Source of the DNA: a bacterium
GTDB lineage: Bacteria > Hinthialibacterota > Hinthialibacteria > H5-UNCL2
Reading direction: 5' to 3'
DNA length: 64,000 nucleotides
Assembly: GCA_015075175.1 (NCBI GenBank)
Contig: JABTUV010000016.1
Coordinates: 32,979 to 96,978, forward strand
The notes under the pieces: model-generated
The model's database searches: none
Told to the model about the DNA's origin: nothing
Seen by the model: only the letters and a program-made list of their open reading frames with translations
Part shown: positions 55,711-64,000 of the stretch, one piece after another
How the letters are laid out: every line of letters begins with the position of its first letter
Position numbering within the stretch: the stretch's first letter is position 1
Program-made: the position numbers and the translations under genes

Positions 55711-55809
55711 ATGGCGGCCGGCTATCGATTCCTCTACTACTCGTTCGCCGCGATTTTCACCTTCAACTCCTTCGTGTTGATCGAGCTCTTGAAGTGGAGG
55801 CACCGGTAG
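55711..55809 (+). CDS. 32-residue single-membrane-helix peptide
   Basis: ATG one base after the preceding stop (TGAAATG) gives MAAGYRFLYYSFAAIFTFNS, then FVLIELLKWRHR and TAG. The hydrophobic core is long enough to span a membrane. The same frame continues after the TAG with GPEDGDWTMLAVLALN and, one frameshift on, MMLVLSILSLLAFDPRA, so it may be the first half of a two-helix protein of about 70 residues cut by a TAG. Third member of the UXS operon. Confidence 0.45.
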   Translation: MAAGYRFLYYSFAAIFTFNSFVLIELLKWRHR

Positions 55810-56153
55810 GGGCCAGAGGATGGGGACTGGACGATGCTGGCGGTGCTGGCGCTGAACGCTGATGATGTTGGTGTTGTCGATCCTGTCGCTCTTGGCCTTT
55901 GACCCGCGCGCGCGCGGTTGGCGACCGATCGCCGCTGAGCGGATGCTCGCTGCGGATTGTCACGGACGAGGTCTCGCCTCACCCGCGGAGGGAAGAAACC
56001 GGGGCCGCTCCGGTAATCGTCCCCGTCGATATTCAGACGCACTAGTGCCGTTTCTCAAAAGTATTTGCAGGAAAAGCGAGACGAGTCCGGCAGTAGCGGT
56101 ACTCCGCGTATCGAGAGGGCGACCGGGGCGCTACAACTTTTCTTCAAACGGCG
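55810..56153. other. Gene-poor stretch downstream of the UXS operon
   Basis: About 344 bases. Apart from the possible second helix of the preceding small protein (to about 55925) nothing is recognised: no repeat of the common families, no RNA fold with conserved sequence, no frame with family similarity. Confidence 0.4.
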
Positions 56154-56743
56154 CTAGGGCCTCTTGCGCACGCCGGCGGCCAGCGCGGAGAGTCGCGCTT
56201 CCTGCTCCGAGATGGTCGCCTGCGGCCCGGTCACCTTGACAATGCTTACGCTGGTCCACCCTCGACGATCAGGCCGAAGAGCCGCTGGTCGGGCCGCGGT
56301 TCGGACCGGGGCGCCATCGGCCCCATTGCGGTCGGAGTGTACGTCCCCGTCGCCTCGACGATGGTCACCGAAAGCCCGTCAGCCTCCATTTTGCGCGTGG
56401 CGTGCTCGGCGGCGCCGCCGCCGGGCGCCGTGAACTGGCCGATCCAGCGGTTCACGTTGGCGGCCGCGTCGCCGCCTTCCCCGCGTCCGAAGGAAAACAC
56501 CGTCAACTCCGCCTCACCGCCCGAACCCGGCAGGCCGTACTCCGCCAGGCGCATGGAACTGGACGGCGCGCGCTTCTGCCAACCTTCGGGTACGGTGAAC
56601 ACCAGCCCCGCCGCCAACGTTCCCACGCCCGTCGCCGGTTGCGCCGCCAGGTTGAGGCGGTGCAGGCTCAGGTGCTTGCCTCCGCACGCCCACAGGAACC
56701 CGAGGGCTGCCACTACAACGACCGCCATGCTGTTTCTGGTCAT
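56154..56743 (-). CDS. Lipoprotein of unknown function, one frameshift
   Basis: About 196 residues from ATG 56743: MTRNSMAVVVVAALGFLWAC is a lipoprotein signal with Cys at residue 20. The mature part (GLVFTVPEGWQKRAPSSSMR; LTVFSFGRGEGGDAAANVNR; MEADGLSVTIVEATGTYTPT) has the pattern of small proteins that evaluate as DUF-type 'p-value W-x-x' folds, seen in several candidate phyla. Near 56250 the frame shifts from LFGLIVEGG to VSIVKVTGPQATISEQEARL, ending ALAAGVRKRP with TAG at 56154. Function unknown. Forty bases after it on the same strand comes from the DUF456 gene upstream. Confidence 0.65.
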
Positions 56744-56783
56744 GGATCATGCTCCTTCGCATACACGAATGCGCGAGGGTCCC

Positions 56784-57282
56784 TTAAGTCGGTGTCGCTC
56801 CGTTGATGAAATAGTCGAAAGAAAAATCGAGACCATCACGACCGAGACGCCCAGCCGCAGTCCCATGCCGAGCACCATGCCGACCACCGTCCCCACGCCG
56901 ACGCGACCTGAGTCGCCCAGCCTCATGCCGCCCAGGAGTTCTCCCAGGATCGCGCCGATGAGGGCAGAAACAGCAGCGCCAAATCTGCCCGGTGACAATC
57001 GAGACGAGCGTTCCCAGGAGCGCGCCCGCCACGCCCCGCCAGGTCCCCTGAACTCACTGGCCCCCACGCACCCATGAAGAAGTCCAGGACCTGTACGAGG
57101 ATGGTCAACACCAGGAGGATGACGATGGTCCAGATGGAGATTCGGCTGAAGTGGTCGCCGGGCCAGGCGTAAAGAAGGGCGCCGACGAAGATCAGGATCG
57201 GTCCGGGCACGGCCGGCAGGACGGCGCCCGCCACGCCGATCAGCATGAGAAGAACCGCAATGACCAAGAGGGTCAGCTCCAT
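56784..57282 (-). CDS. DUF456 membrane protein, frameshifted
   Basis: About 166 residues from MELTLLVIAVLLMLIGVAGA. DUF456 proteins are small Gly-rich membrane proteins of unknown role. The early signature VAGAVLPAVPGPILIFVGAL is clear, followed by VLTILVQVLDFFMGAWG. A first frameshift near 57055 leads to GALLGTLVSIVTGQI, a second near 57000 to FGAAVSALIGAILGELLGGM and VGVGTVVGMVLGMGLRLGVS, typical glycine zippers, and a third near the end to FDYFINGATPT with TAA/TGA at 56784. Transcribed after purN with 16 bases between. Confidence 0.8.
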
Positions 57283-57298
57283 ACTGGCGCCTCGCGGG

Positions 57299-57938
57299 TC
57301 AGAATGCGCACGCGCCGGCCTCGATCACCAGCCGTCCCTCCGCAAAGAGTTGAATGGCCTCGGGATAGAGCTCGTTCTCCACGCAGTGCACCCGCGCGGC
57401 CAGGCTGTCGGGAGTATCGCCTTCCAGCACGGGTACGGCGCGCTGCAGGATGATCGGCCCATGGTCGTACTGATTGTCGGCGAAGTGGACCGTGGCTCCG
57501 CTTACCTTGGCGCCGGCCGCCAGCACTGCCTCGTGCACGTGATGGCCGTAGAAGCCGTGGCCGCAGAAGGCGGGTATCAGCGCGGGATGGATGTTCATCA
57601 CCCGCCCCTGGTACTCCTCGGGGATGGTCCAGAGGGACATGAAGCCGGCCATGCAGACGAGATCGGGTTTATGCGGGGCAAGGGCGGCGGCGAGGGCGGC
57701 GGAGAAGGCGGGCGTGTCGGGATGGGCCTTGCGCTCGACCAGGAGGGCGGGCACGCCGGCGCGCTCCGCGCGCGCCAGTCCTCCGACTCCCGGCCGCGAA
57801 CTGACGACCGCGATCACGCGCGCGTCGATGCGCCCGGATTGACAGCAATCCAGTATGTTTTGCAGCGTCGTCCCCCCTCCCGACAGGAGCACGTGACCAG
57901 CCGAGACCGCCGAATGCCTTCGTGGGTGCGTGCGACAT
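57299..57938 (-). CDS. purN: Phosphoribosylglycinamide formyltransferase, frameshift at the 5' end
   Basis: Formylates GAR with 10-formyl-THF in purine synthesis. About 210 residues. Family core: VLLSGGGTTLQNILDCCQSG (phosphate loop), VIAVVSSRPGVGGLARAERA, DLVCMAGFMSLWTIPEEYQG, MNIHPALIPAFCGHGFYGHH (catalytic Asn and His) and KVSGATVHFADNQYDHGPII (catalytic Asp). The likely start is ATG 57938 (MSHAPTKAFGGLG) with one frameshift near 57895; the GTG at 57892 is an alternative. The next gene on the strand is DUF456, 16 bases away. Confidence 0.93.
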
Positions 57939-58647
57939 GGGACGATGTTTCCACAGCCCGCCCGCCGCTGCAACCACGAAAAGCGAAGCCGACAGCCCTG
58001 AGCAGTTGCGCGGCGTGCTGCGCTGGAGGGTTGCGCAGCGTGCTGCGCGCGGCGCAAGCAGCCGCAGTCCACGGTCCCGCGCGGCAAGTCCGCCCTTCGA
58101 CTTCGCGCTTCGCGCTTCGCTCAGGGCTGTCGGGGTAGTGGTATGGATTCGCTGAGGGCTGTCGGGGTGGGCAATCACATCCTGTTCCCGACTCGCGGGG
58201 TGGCAGGCAGTCGAGGGGGCGTGCAGATGGAGTTTTGTACACTTCCCGGCGCAGCTGTCATTTCGACCGAAGGGAGAAATCTCGCGCCGTGTACTCAACC
58301 CGCGTTGCCGGCGGGTGAGTTTTCTCCCTTCGGTCGAAATGACAGCGTGATTCGGTCGAAATGACGGCTCAGGCCCCTCGCAACCGCGGCGACCACCTGG
58401 AGCGCTTGCGCGCGATTCGCAGCCGTCAATTCTTGCAGCTGTACCCGTCGAGGGTCGGTAGCGAAGAGGCCCGAATGCAGATAGATCAAAACGGTTGCAG
58501 GCGCGCCTGACTTCGTTGATGAAAACCAAGGATGTCCGAGCGGGAATAGCCGTTGCCAGGACGGCGAGCGCTCTGGTATTCTAGCGCCCCAATCCACGCG
58601 GGAGTGTGGCGACCCGACGCGGCAAAGCTCCGGGAGGATCAAGGTCC
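57939..58647. other. Repeat-rich intergenic region between purN and glmS
   Basis: Holds a GTTGCGC(A/G)GCGTGCTGCGC tandem (58008-58048), an R2 fragment, a direct duplication of GGGCTGTCGGGGT at 58123 and 58155, and an R1 palindrome. The part 58370-58560 has a minus-strand frame (FATDPRRVQLQELTAANRAQ) that might be a gene fragment, but no start or family is convincing. Confidence 0.6.
58255..58367. repeat. R1 palindromic repeat
   Basis: TGTCATTTCGACCGAAGGGA at 58257 and its complement ending at 58345 form a hairpin; an extra half-site (TTCGGTCGAAATGACGG) follows to 58367. Confidence 0.9.
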
Positions 58648-60474
<1,827 letters not shown>

Positions 60475-60566
60475 GGGGAGATGCACTTGGTCGCGGGCTT
60501 TCCGACATTGCGGCCGCCAAGCTGATCGTGCTATCCCGGGATATCATCGTTAGGGGGTAAACCGCG

Positions 60567-60804
60567 GTGAGTACGACCGCGTATCAGCGGGTTGTCAACG
60601 AGGCGGAACAGCTTTCGCGCGAGGACCAGTGGCGGCTGGTTGAGCGGCTCCTGTCGCGGTTGAGGTTGGCGGAGACGAGGGGGGCGTCGTCCGCGGTTAG
60701 AGGACTTCGCCGACAGCGCGCCGTATCCTATGTGCGGCGAAGACACCCAAGCATGGGTCTCGCGGACGCGCGCTGAATCGGAACGGGGGCGAGTACCCGA
60801 GTGA
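60567..60804 (+). CDS. Small antitoxin-like protein, one frameshift, no toxin partner
   Basis: GTG start at 60567 after a GGGGG site. The N-terminal half YQRVVNEAEQLSREDQWRLV and ERLLSRLRLAET is the helical pattern of addiction-module antitoxins (DUF2281/PF09720-like 'L..L....R..LIE.L'). Near 60695 the frame shifts and the C-terminal half reads EDFADSAPYPMCGEDTQAWV and SRTRAESERGRVPE with TGA at 60802-60804, a typical antitoxin tail that reaches into the toxin. Total about 79 residues. No RelE, PIN or other toxin follows; the next gene is convergent. Either an orphan regulator or a decayed module. Confidence 0.55.
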
Positions 60805-60838
60805 GAGTCACAAACGCTCTTGTCGGTTGCAGGTTCAA

Positions 60839-62008
60839 TCAAGCGGCCGTCTGTTTCGTCCCCGGCGTGTCCTCGGCGGGGCGGCCGAAGCGCTGGAACC
60901 CGTAATAGACCAGCGTGCCCAGGAGGAGGCCGACCACGAATCCCTGCGGCACGCTCGCCGCCACGACCCCGACCAAGAGCGCAATCGACAGGTTGCGCGG
61001 TGCGGACGCTTGGTCGCGCACCAGCAAGAGCAGCGTCAGCGCCTCGAAGAGCAGGACGACTCCCAGAATCGGTTGCGGGAACGCCTTGATGACTTCCGAA
61101 AGTCCCCCCGCCAGAAACATCCCCACGACGAGATAGAACGCGCCGTAGATCACGACCGAGCCGCCGGTGCGCGCCCCGAAGGCGTAGTGTCCCGCCAGTC
61201 CGCCGCAGCCGTGGCAGGCGGGCACGCCTCCAAAGACCGGCGCAATCAGGTTCACGAGCGAGTAGGTGAGGCCGATCCGGGTTGCGCCGACGCGGCGCTC
61301 GGGAAAGAGATCGTGGATGGTCTGCTCGGTCGCAATCACCGAGTTGGAGAGCGAGAGCGGGATTTGCGGCAGGGCGAGAACGACAAAGCCGGTCAGAATG
61401 TCCGTCAGCTGCGGCAACTGCAACTTGGGCAAGGAGATCCCAAAGCCGTCGGCGATCCCTCCCAGCCGCAGGTCGGTCGCCAGCGCATAGACTACCCCGA
61501 GGCCGATGACCAGCAGTCCGGGCGGAAAGCGGCGGCCGCCCCACAGGGCCAACATGATGAAAAGGCCGGCGGCGGCCAGCGCGTAACCGGTCGCGCCCAT
61601 GGCGGGGATGTAGTTCTTCAGCGCCAGCGTGGCCAGAGAGAGGCCCAGCCCGAACTGAACGCCCCGCACGACCGCGCGAGGAATCCATTGCACGAGAAGG
61701 CGGAGCGCGCCGGAGAGCGTCAGGAGCAGCATGACGGCCCCGATGGCCACGCCTGCCCCCAGGAGCACTCCGCCCGCGATCTTTTGTGTAATCACCAGTA
61801 CCGCCATCGCTTTCAGCGGCTGCATGGGCATGGGCAGGCCGTAGAGCAGTCCCGTGGCGATCTGCAAGAGGCCGAAAACGATGAACACGCCGCCGGCGTC
61901 CAGTCCCGTGGCCAGGATGATGCCCACGATCAGGGGCAGGTCCGTGCCGATGTCGCCGAAGCTGCCGGCCAGCTCGTTGCGGTCGAAGCGAATCCATGAT
62001 GAGTCCAT
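60839..62008 (-). CDS. MOT1-type molybdate (sulfate) transporter
   Basis: 389 residues, intact, ten to eleven membrane helices. MDSSWIRFDRNELAGSFGDI and GTDLPLIVGIILATGLDAGG form the first conserved element of the MOT1 family; PMPMQPLKAMAVLVITQKIA the second; GGVPACHGCGGLAGHYAFGA the third, all diagnostic. The family imports molybdate at high affinity and is related to SulP transporters but lacks the STAS domain, as here. It complements the ModA-like protein at 47480, for which no ABC permease is present. Stands alone, convergent with the antitoxin-like gene. Confidence 0.9.
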   Translation of the reverse strand: MDSSWIRFDRNELAGSFGDIGTDLPLIVGIILATGLDAGGVFIVFGLLQIATGLLYGLPMPMQPLKAMAVLVITQKIAGGVLLGAGVAIGAVMLLLTLSGALRLLVQWIPRAVVRGVQFGLGLSLATLALKNYIPAMGATGYALAAAGLFIMLALWGGRRFPPGLLVIGLGVVYALATDLRLGGIADGFGISLPKLQLPQLTDILTGFVVLALPQIPLSLSNSVIATEQTIHDLFPERRVGATRIGLTYSLVNLIAPVFGGVPACHGCGGLAGHYAFGARTGGSVVIYGAFYLVVGMFLAGGLSEVIKAFPQPILGVVLLFEALTLLLLVRDQASAPRNLSIALLVGVVAASVPQGFVVGLLLGTLVYYGFQRFGRPAEDTPGTKQTAA

Positions 62009-62029
62009 GCCGTCTGCCCTTTCAAGATA

Positions 62030-63463
62030 TTACGGGACGAAGGGCCAGGTTGCGGCCGGGGGGCGCGCAAGCGAAAAGTCGTCGCCCGGGTCGCCGGCCG
62101 TCAGGCTGGCCAGCCGGTCGTCGCGGCCGTCCGGGCCGACGCTGTAGAAGCAGGCGTCCGCTTGATGATAGCGGTAGGGTTGGCCGCTCCAAGGGTCCAG
62201 CGGAGGCAGGTCGAAATAGCGGGGCGCCAACGACTCGGGGTCGGTCGGCAGGGGTCGTCCGGAGAGTTCCTCCAGGCGCGCGGCCAACGCCAGGCGGGCC
62301 AGGTCGAAGGCGGCGCGGCGCTCCAGCGCCGTCGCCTGTTCCGCCGCCAGGAGCTCCTCGATCTGCCGCCGCACGTGCCAATACATGAACTCCTCGCTGC
62401 GCGCCGACAGTCCGAACAACTCCGCAGTGTAAACGGAAAAGAGCTGCTTCTCGCCCGCACCCAGGGTCGTCAGCCCCTCGTTGCGCCAGACGTTCCAGCG
62501 CGCGGACCAGGAATCGTTGCCGGCCGGGTCGCCGCGGTCTAAAAGGTAGGCGATCTGGCGCCGGATCAGGTCGCGTCCCCACATGTCGGGGCGCAGTTCG
62601 GCGGTCACGTTCTCGGGCGCGCGCGCATAAGCGTCCGCGATCATCTCCTCCAGCATGGCGCGATGCACGTCGCCGGTAGGCAGGGGGGGCGCCAAGTCGG
62701 CCATGGCCGCCAGGGTGCGAGAGAGCAGCGCCGTGTCGGTGCATTGGCGCGCCAACTCGGCCAGCGCGCGCTCGACGTGGGGCTCATGGCTACCCCTGCC
62801 GTCCAGGCGCGAGGAGAGCGCATTGGGCGGGGGGAGATTGCGCGCGCGGAAATAGAGCAGGGCGGCGCGCGCCGCGTCTTCGTAACGACCGAAGTGCACG
62901 TCCACGACCACGCAGGTGGGCAGCCAGCGCGTAATGCCGCGCGCCTGCCGCTGCAGCGTGAACGCGGGCATGTCGGGAATATGCGCGGCGAACACGTTGC
63001 GGCGGCTGAAGCCGGGATGCGCGACCAGCCGGGCCAGCGCCTCTTCCGCCGGGCGGCGGCGCTGCCGCATCTCCTCCAGCGCCGACCAATCCAACTCGCC
63101 CCGCGGCCCCGGGACCATGTAGGAACGCGTCCCCCAGAAGCGCGGACCGCCGCTCCGGCCATCGCGCCCGGCTCCCCAGGGTCCCATCCGCGGCGTCGAG
63201 GCCTCGCAGTACTCGACCACCAGCTTCTCCAGGTCCGCGGGCAGCCGCGGCGCCAGCCAAGTACGGGGAATCACCAGCGGCGCGTTGACGAACCGCAGCA
63301 TCTCGCCGCGTTCCCCCTCGGAAAACGACGACACCAGCTGCGTCACGCCCGCCGCCGCCAGCACAAGAAACAGCGCGCATGCCCCCGCCGCCAGCCAGCT
63401 CCCCCACCGCTGCCTGCGTTGGAGGCGCGGCCGCGCCACCAACTCGCTCTCCACTACCGCCAT
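62030..63463 (-). CDS. Membrane-anchored protein of unknown function
   Basis: 477 residues, intact. A basic start (MAVVESELVARPRLQRRQRW) is followed by one membrane helix (WLAAGACALFLVLAAAGVTQ) and a long helical exported region with Arg/Ala/Leu repeats (LARLVAHPGFSRRNVFAAHI; ARLALAARLEELSGRPLPTD). The C-terminus LDPWSGQPYRYHQADACFYS, then VGPDGRDD, resembles the end of type II secretion pseudopilins (DPWGxPYxY...SxGPDG), a feature shared with a group of planctomycete-like envelope proteins. Function unknown. 22 bases separate it from the MOT1 gene on the same strand, so co-transcription is possible. Confidence 0.7.
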   Translation of the reverse strand: MAVVESELVARPRLQRRQRWGSWLAAGACALFLVLAAAGVTQLVSSFSEGERGEMLRFVNAPLVIPRTWLAPRLPADLEKLVVEYCEASTPRMGPWGAGRDGRSGGPRFWGTRSYMVPGPRGELDWSALEEMRQRRRPAEEALARLVAHPGFSRRNVFAAHIPDMPAFTLQRQARGITRWLPTCVVVDVHFGRYEDAARAALLYFRARNLPPPNALSSRLDGRGSHEPHVERALAELARQCTDTALLSRTLAAMADLAPPLPTGDVHRAMLEEMIADAYARAPENVTAELRPDMWGRDLIRRQIAYLLDRGDPAGNDSWSARWNVWRNEGLTTLGAGEKQLFSVYTAELFGLSARSEEFMYWHVRRQIEELLAAEQATALERRAAFDLARLALAARLEELSGRPLPTDPESLAPRYFDLPPLDPWSGQPYRYHQADACFYSVGPDGRDDRLASLTAGDPGDDFSLARPPAATWPFVP

Positions 63464-63584
63464 GATCGCCTATGGACTCCCAACCGGAGTCGTGTCGGGG
63501 AGTTCGCCATGCCGTGACCCCCGCGGTCCGGTGCAATACTACTATAGAACGTTTCGTGGGTCGGATTAAAGAGGCAAAATGAGA

Positions 63585-63620
63585 CCCCCTCTCCCTTGGG
63601 GAGAGGGCTGGGGTGAGGGG
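63585..63620. repeat. CCCTCTCCCTTGGGGAGAGG palindrome
   Basis: CCCCCTCTCCCTTGGGGAGA with GGGCTGGGGTGAGGGG after it is the widespread bacterial C/G-rich hairpin element. It lies in the gap between the partial amidohydrolase and the anchored protein. Confidence 0.75.
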
Positions 63621-63651
63621 TTGCGGACGCACGACGCCCATGCCGCGGTCG

Positions 63652-64000
63652 TCAGCCTTCTTGCCAGGCCGCCAGCGTTTTGGTCTTCTCGGCCAGATTG
63701 AAGCATTGCTCGGCGTTGCCGTGCATGATGGGATCCACCAGGGCCAGCGCGCCGGAAAGATCCAGCCATCCCTCCTCCACCAGTTCATAAAGCGCCTGGA
63801 CGATGCCCCGCCGCGCCAGTGTGGCGTGGCCCAGCACCGGCTCGACCGGAATGTAATCCCCGCCGAAGGTAAAGACCTTGTTGGCGGGCGCAGTGACCAG
63901 AAACTTCTTGAGAAAGTCCTTGCTCGCCTCCGGGTTGAGAATCCATCCCCAGCATAGGTCGATGTAGGGGTGGGTATAGCTTGTCGGCAGCGCGATCATC
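63652..64000 (-). CDS. Amidohydrolase-family protein, C-terminal part only
   Basis: The gene enters from beyond the right edge. The visible 115 residues, MIALPTSYTHPYIDLCWGWI onwards, belong to the TIM-barrel amidohydrolase 2 group (COG2159): a strand with His/Asp (THPYIDLCW), NPEASKDFLKKFLVTAPANK, VFTFGGDYIPVEPVLGHATL with the late metal-binding Asp, and the C-terminal helices ALVDPIMHGNAEQCFNLAEK typical of decarboxylase-type hydrolases ('I..GNA..L..L'). Stop at 63652. Substrate unknown. Confidence 0.75.
   Translation of the reverse strand, partial: MIALPTSYTHPYIDLCWGWILNPEASKDFLKKFLVTAPANKVFTFGGDYIPVEPVLGHATLARRGIVQALYELVEEGWLDLSGALALVDPIMHGNAEQCFNLAEKTKTLAAWQEG

Noticed and set aside
55862-56239. 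125-residue plus-strand frame
   Set aside because: Only the first 17 residues (MMLVLSILSLLAF) look protein-like; the rest is Arg/Ser-rich noise, better explained as the end of the small membrane gene after an indel.
58560-58647. Possible glmS ribozyme upstream of glmS (TAGCGCCCC at 58583)
   Set aside because: Only about 65 bases separate it from the start codon and the rest of the ribozyme core is absent.

Overview
The window is GC-rich bacterial chromosome from an uncultured lineage. Long Thr/Pro-rich linkers in secreted proteins, dockerin-like F-hands, FG-GAP beta-propellers, a minor-pilin gene set, a DUF4861-GH88 fusion and no close match to a cultivated genome suggest a candidate phylum such as Hydrogenedentota or Sumerlaeota; this assignment is inference from gene style only. 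No phage, plasmid or CRISPR backbone is present. Housekeeping genes (dxs, metK, dnaG, rpoD, tgt, folK, purN, glmS) alternate with short accessory patches and with many intergenic palindromic repeats.

Layout: 1-4.7 kb holds a TPR protein, a polytopic GT-like membrane protein and an unknown gene, all on the minus strand and all broken by frameshifts, with a TTAATC/GATTAA repeat pair. 4.8-11.5 kb: lipoprotein, zinc-ribbon microprotein, dxs-DUF116 pair, nucleotidyltransferase, metK. 12.4-15.2 kb: tRNA-Thr with an integrase module (recombinase remnant, excisionase-like gene, integrase), then tRNA-Ser. 15.9-20.2 kb: dnaG-rpoD. 20.4-28.6 kb: three prepilin-like genes followed by a ~1,700-residue secreted mosaic protein. 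28.8-33.7 kb: cheA, a methyltransferase, an anion transporter. 34-42.2 kb: NmrA-like protein, tgt, a secreted protein, an ABC ATPase remnant, a methyltransferase-folK-glycosyltransferase operon, an M42 peptidase. 42.3-43.6 kb: an IS110-family element. 44-54 kb: DUF4861-GH88 enzyme, oxidoreductase plus ModA-like protein, two FG-GAP secreted proteins, a single-domain response regulator and an HDOD protein. 54-64 kb: UXS operon, lipoprotein, DUF456, purN, glmS, an orphan antitoxin-like gene, a MOT1-type molybdate transporter, an unknown anchored protein and a partial amidohydrolase.

Functional themes are isoprenoid precursor, SAM, purine, folate and amino-sugar synthesis; surface carbohydrate assembly (nucleotidyltransferase, UXS, two polytopic glycosyltransferases); a secreted or surface apparatus (minor pilins, dockerin-tagged propellers); uronide scavenging; and molybdate uptake (ModA-like binding protein and MOT1).

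About twenty genes contain frameshifts, several in indispensable genes (metK, rpoD, purN). In nearly all of them the conserved protein continues in another frame, so consensus indel errors are the most likely cause. Gene limits given for these genes span the whole reconstructed reading frame. At least eight palindromic or tandem repeat families lie between genes, and three genes carry repeat copies translated in frame. That invasion, the 73-bp tandem array, the IS110 ends, the tRNA-Thr integrase with a His in place of its nucleophilic Tyr, and the FGE/dockerin/PKD mosaic beside a minor-pilin operon are the most unusual observations.
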